A stretch of 64,000 nucleotides of DNA from Stenogyne calaminthoides (Eukaryota > Streptophyta > Magnoliopsida > Lamiales > Lamiaceae): positions 1,798,001 through 1,862,000 of the forward strand of contig JBBCBC010000008.1 of NCBI GenBank assembly GCA_037126765.1, in the 5' to 3' direction. This document shows, in pieces, positions 24,591 through 36,378 of the stretch (position 1 is the stretch's first letter; each line of letters begins with the position of its first letter). The notes beneath the pieces are model-generated. The model searched no databases. It was not told the DNA's origin and saw only the letters and a list, made by a program, of their open reading frames with translations. Both the position numbers and the translations under genes were made by a program.

Positions 24591-24842
24591 GACCAGCTTG
24601 GTTGGGGTAATGGAAGTAGGTAATGGGAATTACTTCTATTGATATTGCTTTGTAGGTTTGATACATTGGTAATGGGAATAGAAGTAAGCAATTGATTGTC
24701 CTCACCTACTCAAATCACCCCACATAATACCCATTGTTAATGTTATAACCAAGCAATAATAATGCAATCAATAATCCTTAGTGATTGACCCCTCAATGAT
24801 ACCCATTACCATTACCATTCTCTAGTCATACCAAGCGGGCCT
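24591..24842. mobile_element. Tourist-like (PIF/Harbinger) MITE, copy 1
   Basis: About 250 bp, clearly the same family as 47371-47623: both have the 'ttggggtaatggaagt(a/g)ggtaatggga' start and 'ccattaccatt' and 'caagcggg(c)cc' end. The right end keeps the AAGCGGGCC terminal sequence followed by TTA; the left end is worn. Non-coding. Confidence 0.75.
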
Positions 24843-25220
24843 TAGTCCTCTATTTGGAGGGTGGATTACGAGATATATCCAAGTAAATACTATATTTTAT
24901 TTACTTATTTATTAGTTCAATTTAAAATTTGAAAATGGCATCATTATTTTCTTTGAAAAAAAAAATTGAGAACCAAATAACAAGAGATTTTGATAACCAC
25001 TTAGTATTTATTTAATTTCAATATTTTTATACAATTATTAAAATTTATTATTTTACTTCCAGGAAGATTATAAATTTATCTATGATATTCATCTTAAATT
25101 TAACACCTCTCGCACAATTGCAACGGAGAAAAAGGAGATTTTCTTCCTGGTTATATTTTTCTTTTCTTGTAATTCTGCATCGAATAAAATAATTTATTTA
25201 GTCCTAATTGATTTTTGAGT

Positions 25221-25553
25221 TACTCTTCTGTGCACCCCGTGCACCAATTCAAATTGGTGCACTCTAAATCCCAAACCCTAAACATTAAACTCTAAATTAT
25301 ATATGAATCATTCGGGCCGGGTGAACCATGAACCACTTGGGCCGAGTGAACCATGAACCACTCGGGCCGGGTTTCGGGTCGGATCGGTTATTAAAAAAAT
25401 TTAAATTTTTTTTTAAAAAAAAAAAACATCTAAAACTGAAATTAAAGTTAAAAGAAAACCAAAATTAAAAAAAGTTAAAACTAAAAAAATAAAAAAAAAG
25501 TTTTTAAAATTAAATTGCACCAATTTTATTGATGCATGTGGTGCACAGATGAA
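25221..25553. mobile_element. MITE with roughly 38-bp terminal inverted repeats
   Basis: The left end (containing TCTGTGCACC and GTGCACCAATT) is matched in inverse by the right end (AATTTTATTGATGCATGTGGTGCACAGA). The centre carries three tandem near-copies of a roughly 24-base unit around 'gggccgggtgaaccatgaacca' (about 25312-25375). There is no coding capacity. It ends about 250 bases upstream of the TIM21 start codon, so it may contribute to that promoter. The superfamily is not determinable because no clean target duplication is seen. Confidence 0.65.
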
Positions 25554-25801
25554 TTTGTCTTTCATTTTTCCTTAATTATTTAATAACTAATAATAAAAGG
25601 CATAAACCCCAAGCCCCAATTCAGCATCCCCCAAGTTCTTCCTCTTAGTTCGTGTTTTCTGATTTCTCATTCTTTCGATTTTTTTTTGGATTTCTTGTTC
25701 AGGAAATAAACGAATTCAAGTGGAAAAATACTGAGAATTTTCTAAAATTCTGAGAATACACACACGCTCGCACATATATATAATAGAAGAATCTGCAAGC
25801 T

Positions 25802-28800
25802 ATGCACAGAAGTCGGTTTGGAATGAAGGCTAAATTGTCGAATATTCTAAGATCATCATGCAAGGGTTTGAAGCAAATGCCTTCAAACGCTGCACTCGAT
25901 GTGTCTTTCGCTGAATTATCGTCGGAAAGATTATTAATAAGTGATTTCTCAAAAAGGGTATGTGGAATTTTTCGTTTTTATATTACTCCTTTTTCGCTTT
26001 TAGCTAATGTTTTTGCTAATGGCTTGTAGGTTAATGGTTAATTCTGTTTTTCATGTTGTGTTCGTTATGCATCTCGTGTAGTTGATTAATTGGGAAAATG
26101 ACTTGCATGTATAAACGGAATTAATCTTGGCTTATTGAGGTTTTGTGATTTTGTCTCTGTAGCTGAATTAGTATTCAGGTAGTCCAGCTAATTTTAGAAT
26201 GAATATCTTATGCTGTTGAAGTTGATGTATTGTGTGATATAACCATTATGACTTACAAATATGTTATTGAGACTTCCTTTGGATTATAAGCCGTAGGATT
26301 TGGCTAGGGCTACTGGAATGTAATTTGGAGTTTCTTAGAAATATGTAATTTACCTTCTGATGCCTGAGCAAGATGTTGTGCGATGCTTGCAACTTGAACC
26401 TAGTGTTACTTTAATCTGTCCTTTTTACTCATGTGATCTTTTTTTACTCATGTGATGGGATCGCATTTTCAACCTTACAATCTCATGAATCTTTTGTTTC
26501 TAAAAACATCTTGATGCTTTTCAATTATATCTATGTTGTCTGGCCAAGCACGTTTGGGATATCTTTTCCTCTCTCCTTTTGTTCATGGTTGGGACTCCAT
26601 TAGTTTAACATAAAGTTTAGCTTAATATTACACTCGAGCTTCTGAGAATGGGCCAAACTTTTATATACTGTGGATATATAACTAGTCTTAAAAATACATC
26701 CATGTTTTAATTCTTTTAATTTACTCTATAAGTTATAAGAAACGAGAGACCTGGAAAGGGCTTTTTACTGGATTTATGGCACTTGCATTCAGTTTAAGAG
26801 GATACAAGCTATAGTTATTTTTTACGTGAGCTAGGGTCAGATCATCCTGCATGTTCTAGCTTTTTTTCATTTAAATTGCAGTTAGACGTTAGTCTTCTAT
26901 CTGGAATGTGAAAGCAAGGTTTCACCATTTGCTTGAGTAATGATGGTTTTTCTTTTTCTTTTTTGCAGGTTGCCCGTCAAGTTGGTGGTTAGTAGATCTT
27001 TTTGTTTCTGAAAATTAAAAATTCCATCCTGCAAGTGCTGCACATAGATGAGCTCAGCACTATTACATTTAATGTTTCTCAAATCATATCATGTTTTCTG
27101 CTCTGGCGGTATTTCTGACCGTACATACATGTAAATCACTTATAAATCTTGGGTACTAATACGTTGTGAAAAGGTAGAAATAGTTATTAAATCATTAGGT
27201 TGTTTGTGCTACCATGTGTACATACAAAGTATTCTGGTCACTGAGATCACTTTTAATCATTTTGCAGGGAACTCTATCCTAGTCAGAGATCAGTTAACGA
27301 GGAAACATGCTTTGGTCTATCAGTCACCATTTCAACTTTCTGCGAGCGGTGGACAGCATATGAGCAATTCTTCCTTTGCTAGGTCCTTTGCATCCAAAAC
27401 TACAGAGTCGAAAAGCCAAAAAGGACCAGAGGTTTGTCCCTAATAGAATAATCCCATGTTCACTGGAGTGCTAGAAATTTATTAGCTTTTTAGAAGAAGC
27501 CGTCTGATATTGCTTTGTTAACGTAGTGGAAAACATAGTGCTGCATTTATTGCTGAGTGTTGTATACCAAGGATAAAGGATTTAGACAGATTTCCCCCCA
27601 TTAGATGTTAGCTATTTCATCTGGAAATTACTGACTGATAGTTTCTCATCTTTGTCCCATCTATTGTTGTTGATTGTGAAGAGTTTGTTGCTGTACATAA
27701 GTACTTTGGGATTGGAAATGTGATTTTATAGTATTAATAAGATTTTGGTAACCTGAATTGAATTAGCTGTGTTTCTCAAATATTTTGGAAGTTCAACTTA
27801 TTATCAATGATTTCACATTTTGCCTCTTGCACCTATGTGTGTCGCTTAAGTGTAGAGATAATTGTGTTGGCAAGAAGAGAATCCTCAAAAGAAGTTCTAA
27901 TTTTTTTAATCATAACAAAATATAATAAACAAACTGGCATTTACAATCACTTAAAATTTGTTTTCTTGAAGTATATTATCCTGTTGATGGTTTCTTTTAC
28001 CTAAACATACATCCTGGCAATTTCGGCCCTATTTCATTGTGTTGGCATAGCTACATCTAGTTTCAGTTTATTGAGCTTCTAGACTTCTTTAATCAATATG
28101 CTGTATGCACCTTGTTATGTTAAATAAAGCTTATGGGTTAAATTTTGTTAATCTGTTTATTTGTATGAATATTCGTTTATTGAAATTTGCTCAACTTATT
28201 CATATATCCTATAATCATATTGTGAATCTGGGATTCCGGTTTCCTTATACTATCGTTTTACAGACTCGTAAAGACGTAACCAAGGCAGAGGACCCCTTCG
28301 ATGCCCCAACATATAACATCCCGGAGAAGCCAGTGACATTCACGGAGGGAGCTTCTTATAGTCTCATAATTCTTGCAGGTCTTGGCGTTGCTGCTGTGGC
28401 GGCATATGGGGTTTTCAAGGAACTTATTTTTGAACCAAAGGAGTAAGTTAAATTTATCAATGCCAATTGGTTCTCCTATCCTTTCTGTGATATTTAACTG
28501 AAGATGTGTATTTTATAGGTACAAGATATTCAATAAGGCTTTGGACAGAATTCAAAATGACAGCCAAGTATGTTTGCTCGACTTTCTTTGTTATTGAGTT
28601 TGTACTTTCTGTAGAGCTCCATTAATTTCATAAATTTCGGATGTAAATATTTGGCTGCTTTGAGCTAAAAGAAAAGGTATCTCGATAATGACGTAGGACA
28701 TGAGAATCAGCACGTACTTTCATACATGGAAATCACAACCAAAGGAATAGATGAAGAGTGCGAAATGTTTTTGAGAAGATTTAGTTGACATAATAAAATG

Positions 28801-29885
28801 GTTTTGAATCAATAACAAAATTGTAGATGCTTGATTAACTAGATGGAAGCACCGTATATTTTCTAATTAACCAAAGTTGCATATTAAGCCTCATTTGGTT
28901 CAATTTTAGTTTCTGAATTCGTAGTGCGGATTGTTTTCCCTAAACAGAGTATTTTTATTCATTTTGGCAAGGAAATGGTTTGATTTACTATACATCTAAA
29001 ACTAAGATATAAGAGAATAATCTTCACTTGAAAGTTCATAAAATCCACCTACTTCTATCTTCATTAGTGTGCATCATTGTAGACCCTTGATTTGGAAATT
29101 GCACTGCGTGGATCTGATCCCTTGATTTGCATTCATGGAGTATGTGAACTTATTGCTACCCAACAGGTCAGGGTCAGAATTGGGTGCGCCCATCACGGGC
29201 TCACGGGTCAGAAAGTAGGAACCGCGCTGCTCGTCCAACGGGTTCCCCACAAAACATGGACTGATGAAGATGGTGTTGAACACATAATGGTAAGGAATAC
29301 TTTACCCTAATCAATATCACTGTATGAAGTACAGAATACTTAACTTTTAAATTAGGGATATCAGATATGTTTTTTCTAGTCTTATAAGTTAAGCCCCAGT
29401 TATCTTTCAGGACACCCCACTTTTCCTAATTGAATTTAGCCTTGTTAACTTCCAAAAATTAAACTTTTTAGTCCTTTTTTTTAGTAACCGGTTTTTAAAG
29501 ACGAAATTAAAAAATAAATTGAAAAAATAATGCCACGTCAGCTCAAAACCCGACTGCTAACCTGTTGTAACCAGTCAAATGACTAAAAAGTTGAATTCTG
29601 GTAGTTAAAAAGACGAAAATCAGTTCGGAAAGTGGGTTGTCCTGAGAACAAATTTGGCAAACTTATAGGAAAAAAAAAAAAAACTTTTCCCCTTAAGAGC
29701 ATGACATGCAAATGATTGGATTGTAGGTTAATTTCCACATCCGTGGACCTCATGGAGCTGGAAAAGTTTACTCGGAGATGTTCAAAGACAAGGTGGACAA
29801 GAAATGGAAGTTCATGTATTTAATCGTTGAAGTCACATCACCTTCCCCAGCTCAACTGATACTCGAGTCTTACGTACCTGCCTGA
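25802..29885 (+). CDS. TIM21: TIM21, mitochondrial inner membrane import translocase subunit
   Basis: Seven exons: 25802-25957, 26969-26987, 27268-27431, 28264-28442, 28519-28567, 29167-29289 and 29727-29885. All have GT-AG borders and phases that add up to an uninterrupted 282-residue protein. TIM21 is a subunit of the TIM23 presequence translocase and links it to the outer-membrane TOM complex and respiratory complexes. The protein has a basic N-terminal targeting region without acidic clusters (MHRSRFGMKAKLSN), then a low-complexity presequence-like stretch. One membrane span lies at about residues 139-161 (SLIILAGLGVAAVAAYGVF), followed by an intermembrane-space domain with YKIFNKALDRI, GCAHHGLTG and the strongly conserved VNFHIRGPHGAGKVYSEMFK. 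It ends with QLILESYVPA. Length and domain order match plant TIM21. Exon 2 is only 19 bases. No coding breaks. Confidence 0.94.
26969..26987 (+). other. TIM21: 19-nt microexon of TIM21
   Basis: Flanked by 'ttttttgcag' and 'gttagtag'. It codes for VARQVG plus the first base of the next glycine codon, and is needed to keep frame between exon 1 (phase 0) and exon 3, whose first two bases finish that codon. Skipping it would shift the frame. Introns on both sides are 1011 and 280 bases. Confidence 0.8.
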
Positions 29886-31882
29886 AGAACATACTGGTTG
29901 ATCACTTCAATCTCTAGTGCCAAAAGGTATCAAAGTCTATTGAATGATGGTATGAACACGAAATTTGTGTTCGGTTGATAATGCTCAAATTGTATTTGAT
30001 GGGTGATCTACTTGTCATTTGAGGTTGTTAGCTGGTGACTTGGTGATATTAAACTTCTCCTTTTTCAACCTCAGTTTCTTTTCTTTTTTTCATTTTCTTT
30101 CTCTGGATTATGGTGGCTCTTTATTTACATGTAAGGGAATGCAAAATTTTGTTTAGATGTTGAAGAATTCAGTTTAAATTGATTACATTCTTGAAAGGTT
30201 TTATTGATGTCATTTTGGGTAAAATTGTCTTTAACCTCCCAATTGTACTTTCTTGTGCGTGGGAATAACCTCCCAATAAGAGGCTGGAAGTAGCTTCTTC
30301 TTTATTTCAAGAAGTGCAGCAGCACATTGTCAAATAGACCAAAAATGCAGAGATTAAAGCGGATTGTAGTCAATTTCTTTTTGTCTAAAAGATTTTTTCA
30401 TCATGTTAGTTTCCCATTTTGCCCCCTTATCACCAAGATTCAAACAGAAGAAAACCAGGAATGTCCACCAACGAATGACACGAAAGAAAAAAGAGGAGAA
30501 AAAATAATGGGGTTGAAATGAAGCAAAAGACTAACCAAAGAGGGGCAAAATTCTTATACTAAACCTAATCCGCCAAGATGAAATCTTACTCCCTACATAA
30601 GAAGAACGTTTCAATCCTTGTGTGATTATGCATAGAGAGGAAATATAATTTCAGTTACGTCAAGTTGTTGACCGTGGACTGTAAAATAGCTAAAAAAGTA
30701 CACTTGTATATTCTGATGATTTAATTTTTTTTTTCTTTTTTAGATCGTTTCTCTTGCGATCTATTGACGCTCTAAACATTGTAATATCATATTTTACACT
30801 TTATAACATAATACATATGAAATATCCTAACTACATAAATGAAGTATACTTGTTCGTATAAAAATACATTTGTATATTCTGATAATTAAATTTTTCTTTC
30901 ATTTTCTTTTCTGCGATTTGCCTGTTTGACTTGTTAATTTGTTAATTTATAGAACGCTTTAAAGTGTTCTAATAATGTTCTAATAATTGCATTTATTGGA
31001 ACAATCTAAAATATCAGGAAACCATATTTTACTTACTTTAAGGGGGCAAATTACTATTTATGTGATGCTATTTATGTTACTTGGGATCGAGCTCAAGCTG
31101 GAAATTTGAGATATATTTGAGTGATGGAGATGTCTTATAAACCCTTATTTGAGAATAAATTACTTTTGGCAAAAAGTTTTGAGTAATTTAAAGCATTAGA
31201 TAAATAAACCAATTCTTAACAAAATTACAAAAACACCCCTTGAAATTGAATTATCACAAAATAATGTGAAATTAGAATTGTATAATGAAATTGTACTTTC
31301 ATTAATATAATAATAAGTGTCAACTACTTTTCAACTCAACTGTTAATAAATACTCCAAATTCATATTTGCGTAATTAACAGTGATTTTTAATTGCTTCAA
31401 GTGGTTAAATTATGGGTGGGATTGACCCAAAATCAAATAGAGAAGTGATGTTCACATGATAGCAGCTATAAATAAACATTAAAGAGGCTAAATGCCAACC
31501 AGAAAATAATAACAGATCCGAATATGTTTTCAAAAGCTAGAGCACATTGATATATCATATATGGACCAATGAATTTTAAACAAATATAATTATTTCTTTT
31601 ATACCCAATTTTGTTAAAGCATCAAGAATCATCAAATCAAATTCGTACAATTTCCACACTACAGTGGGATTGGGTGCTAATTATCATCATCGAACCTTAT
31701 TTTATTCTGGTACTTGCTTGGTTGGCTACACACTTCTCCAATACAGATACTTCTGAAATTCCAACCGAAATCATGTCCAACATCAACTATCTGAAGAAAT
31801 AGCTTCTCTCTTCTTCATAAAAATCTGCAGGAGAAAAACGCCTCGTCTATTGGTGTTGGAAAACCAGCAAATTCAAAATCAT
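29886..31882. other. 3' region of TIM21 and intergenic DNA
   Basis: Begins with the TIM21 3' untranslated region. The rest is AT-rich with no recognisable gene: the frames at 30327-30521 and 31611-31802 have no conserved content. The right end is the 3' untranslated region of the minus-strand gene that stops at 31883. Confidence 0.55.
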
Positions 31883-33805
31883 CTACTCGTCGCCTGCTTG
31901 AGAATGCAGTCCTAGGGCACTCCTTATATTTGCACCGAGCGTCTTCGCATCTTTAACCTAAAACATTTTACACCGGGTCTTGTAAGGCAAGTGTCATTAA
32001 ATAATCAAGCAGATCAAATTATGCAAGTCCGACCACCAATGAAGGGAATTTATTTTATAACTTGCACCAAGTTATGGGAAATCTGTTCGGAAAAGAAAAT
32101 TTTGCCAAAATAAAGGGCACATGGAAGACGACAGAAGAGTAATATGTTGGTAAAGTCCTGAATAGAATGAAGTTCCTTAACATTTCCACATCAAACGCTA
32201 TACATGTAATGATGTAAATAGACAACATTTATCTTTATAACATTCAAAACGATAACAGGACCTAAAAAGGAAATATAAAACAAACTAGTGATGACCAAAA
32301 AAAGTGATTTTTAGCAAGCTTGAGCTAATATTGAGCCAGTTCAGAGAGAGAGCCCAGCAAACTGTTCATCATAGAGTTCAAGGTTTGTGAGTTAAAAAAA
32401 TTACTCTATTTCATGAGAGGCTCTTATTTCATAAGGTATGTAACTCGAGGTGATTTTAATGCTCGACTTTCATGTACACAATAGTTCAAAACACAGAAAC
32501 CAACTCAATCATAGTGTGTAAATGAGAAGCAATTATTAGTATACAGAGCATCAATCGAGTTAGAGGTTGAAAAATATGACTAATAACATCCCCAGATTAG
32601 TCATTGCTAGTTTAAAATATATTGAAGAGAAGAAGTGTGACCGACGCATACAGTAGATTAGTATCACCATAGTCTTAAAAACACCAAATGGATTTCTTAC
32701 ACACATAGAAGCTGATGTACATGATTAAGATATATTTCACCATCTCTGTATGCAATATCTAAGAGAAGATCAGTGTTTCGCATCCTCTCACAGCATATTT
32801 TCTTTGCTCCATCACTATAGCCTAAACCAACTATTTTTCTTTGATATTGTCCTTAACAAAAAATTTAACAACCATTTGAACATTAACATGTCCCAACACA
32901 AACTTACCTCATCATAAGGGGAAATTACTTCATCGAATCATAGTTCCTTCTTTGAATTGCAAGTTTCTACCATAAACACGTCTCATTCATCCACTACATT
33001 TTTCTCAAACCATCACAATGATCTCACCCTAGACATAAAACGACCTCGGCCCAACCTCCACTTACACCCCTTACTAAATATCCACAGTTCATATCTACTT
33101 ATAAGCTAATCTAATATAAATATTTGAGGCACACTTGCATGAGACCGCCTTTCACGATGAGACGGGCATAATTTGGTCATTATTGACGCTTTAACACTCT
33201 GGAAGGAATGAGTATGATTTGTCTTTGGATTGTACTGCTCTCATGCATGAGACCGCCTTCATATGAGTGTTTGTCTAAATTATTTTTAGAACTTATGCTC
33301 TATCAGCAAACCAATCTCAATCTCAAACTCTAGCACTACATACATAATTCTTAATGTCACTAAATGTTAAGATCATCTGAGCGGATAAGCATTATAATTC
33401 ATCTATGTATCCGGAATCAACAATTTGACATTCAAGAACAGGAAATCCTCAGAGCTAAACCTAATGACACTTAAATTCGGTAAAGGAGTTCAATTGATAT
33501 ACAGTACATAACATTTATTTCCAAATCCAATTAAATTAGAAAACGTCGGAATCCAGAACAATACGAATACTTACAGAGTGGATCCCGGAGACGCGTAGGG
33601 TGGCGAAGAAGGCGGAGGCGAAGGCTCCAACGAAGAGTGTACCTACGCCGGCGGCCTTGAAAGGCATGTTGTACATGTCGCCAGCGTATCCCCTTCTGAC
33701 AACCGAAACAGCCCACCCTAATTGCGCAGTACTCGCGGCGGCCCACCACCAGTGATCACCCACCACTGCCCCATTCACCACCGCTCCACTCTCCTCCGTT
33801 TCCAT
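31883..33805 (-). CDS. Small conserved plant membrane protein, function unknown
   Basis: Two exons on the minus strand: 33805-33575 and 31957-31883, joined at phase 0 across a 1617-base intron, giving 101 residues. The start METEESG, the aromatic cluster DHWWWAAAST, the RRGYAGD motif and MPFKA are features I recall from a short, single-copy plant protein with an uninformative name. A hydrophobic stretch (AAGVGTLFVGAFASAFFATL, about residues 51-70) can form one membrane helix, and the tryptophan-rich part before it could form another. Exon 2 (VKDAKTLGANIRSALGL) matches the C-terminal helix of that family, which is what makes the distant second exon convincing. No targeting signal is obvious. 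No breaks. Confidence 0.8.
33131..33270 (+). repeat. Short palindromic interspersed repeat, copy A (in intron)
   Basis: About 140 bp, with 'acttgcatgagaccgcct' at one end and 'catgcatgagaccgcctt' near the other, and the shared core 'ggcataatttggtcatta..gctttaacactctgg'. Same family as 43579-43716 and 57896-58036, and in reverse 40195-40312. It sits in the intron of the small membrane-protein gene. Confidence 0.7.
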
Positions 33806-36378
33806 TTCTTTTCATCTTGTTCCAATTTCAGTCTCACCATTAAAAATACTTGCCTTTTCTCAGCTCTGTCTGATATGGGCTTCTGGCACTTCCTAAATGG
33901 GCTCAATAATTGGACCCAAATCATGGGCCACCAATCGATAAATGGGCTCAATATTTAATCTTGAAATTTTGAATTTCAAGAAAAAAAATAAAAAATCCAG
34001 ACAGAACCAAAGCAACAAACTAGTGTGCTTTTTCTTCCTTTTGGCCATCTCAATTTTAATATTTTGAAAAATAAATTAACGCTTCAATTGTAATAAATAC
34101 AATAAATAGCACAATCAATAAACTTTTTTTGGTTGAGTTCTCTTCCTTTGCTTATCTAATTTTATCAAACCATTAAATTTTGTAAATAAGTTAAGGCTTC
34201 ATTGTTTAAAGCCTTTAAGGGCACCGCCCCTCATTTGTTGTCTGACTTTGCGCACAAGTTTTAACACGCGACAGTCAACTGTTTCTCCATAACACACGGT
34301 TTCCAAACGACGGCCAAGGGCAATACTGCCAATACACCATGGTGTAATTTTTGTTAGCCTACGTGTATGTATTAAATGCATAAGTATATTTCATAATTTA
34401 TTTTAAAATTATATAATTTATCATATTAAAATATATAATTTATTTATATTGGACTGTCTGTTATTAATATGATATATCAATTGCCGGTTCAATGTAAATA
34501 AATTGTATATTTTAGTGCAATAAATTGCATGATTTTTAAAATATACTATGGATGGCATGATTCACCTGGTGTACATGAGACTCGATCGTTTTTTAGTGTA
34601 TACCGTGATCATGAGATTCATTAAGTGCGTTTTTAAAAATATGTAACTTATTATATTAAAAGATGCAACGTGTTTACATTGAATCATGTAACTATTTTTT
34701 CTTATTCATAATTACATAGTTCAATATAAACAATATCTTTCATCATAACAAATTACATATTTATAAAATTCACTATAAATATATCTGAATGGATACCAGA
34801 CTTAAGCATGTTATTATTGTTTTGAGTCGGCGAAACCATATTGCTCCAAGTATAAGTAAAGACAGTTGTCCCTTTGGTAATTTCATAGCAGCTAAAAAAA
34901 ATCATATTATAAGTAAGAAATAAGAATGACATGAAGCCAGTTAAATACACAAATGCAATATGCCAAGTTTGATCAACAAGGAATATGATAATCAGAAATT
35001 ATTAGTTGCACAAGGAAACCAGGAATCAGAGGCAATAACCTGTTTAAGAGGGACCCCATCATTAGTCACCATTTCAATAGAGTAGTATTCAAGATAAAGT
35101 AATAACACACACCATCTCTCTCTCTCTCTATCTCATCTAAAAGTCAAGCCAACCAATATTTGATACCCCCCCTTTTATAGATCAGGCACACCTACACCAT
35201 ATGTTTCATTCTCTTTTTTCTGAATTCATCTTTCCAAAAGTCCAAATTCATCTCCCAATTTCCAACCTGCTCCCCTTAAGAATAATTACTATATATGAAA
35301 GAAGACAATAATCAGATTGGCAGGCAAAAAAGCAAAGCATCAACAAACTGAAAGCATCCATCCAGATTTAAATCAAATACCAGTGACAAAAATGAAGTTC
35401 AATCAAATCAAAGTATAGATTCAACTGAGAGAAGGTTAGTTAAAAGAAGAATAGCGGTGGTAACTTCAAAATGACAGGATTTGGTTTACAGATTTAGGTA
35501 CAAAGAAGTTCTTCAAGAGGTTGCAGTTTATGATCACCTATTCTCCTTTGGGTATATTGCCATTTCCTAGCCAAAACCCAAAGTCCAATATCAAGAAACC
35601 ACAATATTTTGTTTGCTAAAAAAGATATAATTCTTGCAAATATATCAGGGACAGAAATATAGGGAAAAGCTTTTATAGACAAATTACCATTCCCTCTCCT
35701 ACAAATGTGGCTGCAGGTTTCCACTTTCAGGCAAAGATTTCCAAACCTTAGCCTCAGGTTTTGCATGTTCTGACCCCTTTAACATTCTCAGTTAGGTATC
35801 AAAACTTTCAATAAGAGTTGAAGAATATACTATTTTTCTGCTCTTCAACCTTTCATCAAACACCATCAAGAAGTACACAGACTACCACATAGATATAGAT
35901 CTTCAGGGTTGATACATCCATCTACACATGGGAAAAAGCCATCCAAATCTTTTGGCTTAACAAACAATCATAAGTGGCAAACAAAGAAACCTCAGGAGAA
36001 CCTAATCAGCAATGAATTTGTATTGAAGATCTTGAAATCCATATTTACATCTACAACTAATGATAAATAGAAGAACTGTGATTCACCTCTCAATTTTCTG
36101 AACATCAGGTTGAGAAAGGAAGAACAAAAGGAAAAAGATAAAGGGAAAGTAAATCCTAATGAGCACTAGTTCTTTCTTCAAACTATGCCTTCAAATGCCA
36201 ACACAAAATCTGGAAGCCAAGCACCTTATATCTTCCAGAGAACACAATTGAAGGGTTCAATCATATGTAAGTCAGTTGCATCTAGCCCTGTATATAACAC
36301 CAAAAAACAGTATCAGAAACCACCAAACAATCACATCCATATAGAAATCAAAGGCAACTACAATGATCGAGACGATAC
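33806..36378. other. Intergenic DNA and possible 3' region of the DUF1639 gene
   Basis: Starts at the promoter of the minus-strand membrane-protein gene. 34.0-35.1 kb is AT-rich and empty. A CT microsatellite lies near 35111-35130. 35.2-36.4 kb has somewhat higher complexity and could include the 3' untranslated region or a last short exon of the DUF1639 gene. A 90-codon minus frame at 35494-35766 has no recognisable domain, so I do not call it a gene. Confidence 0.45.

Noticed and set aside
35494..35766. 90-codon minus-strand open frame
   Set aside because: No recognisable domain, no splice partners and no conserved motif; probably chance within the 3' region of the DUF1639 gene.
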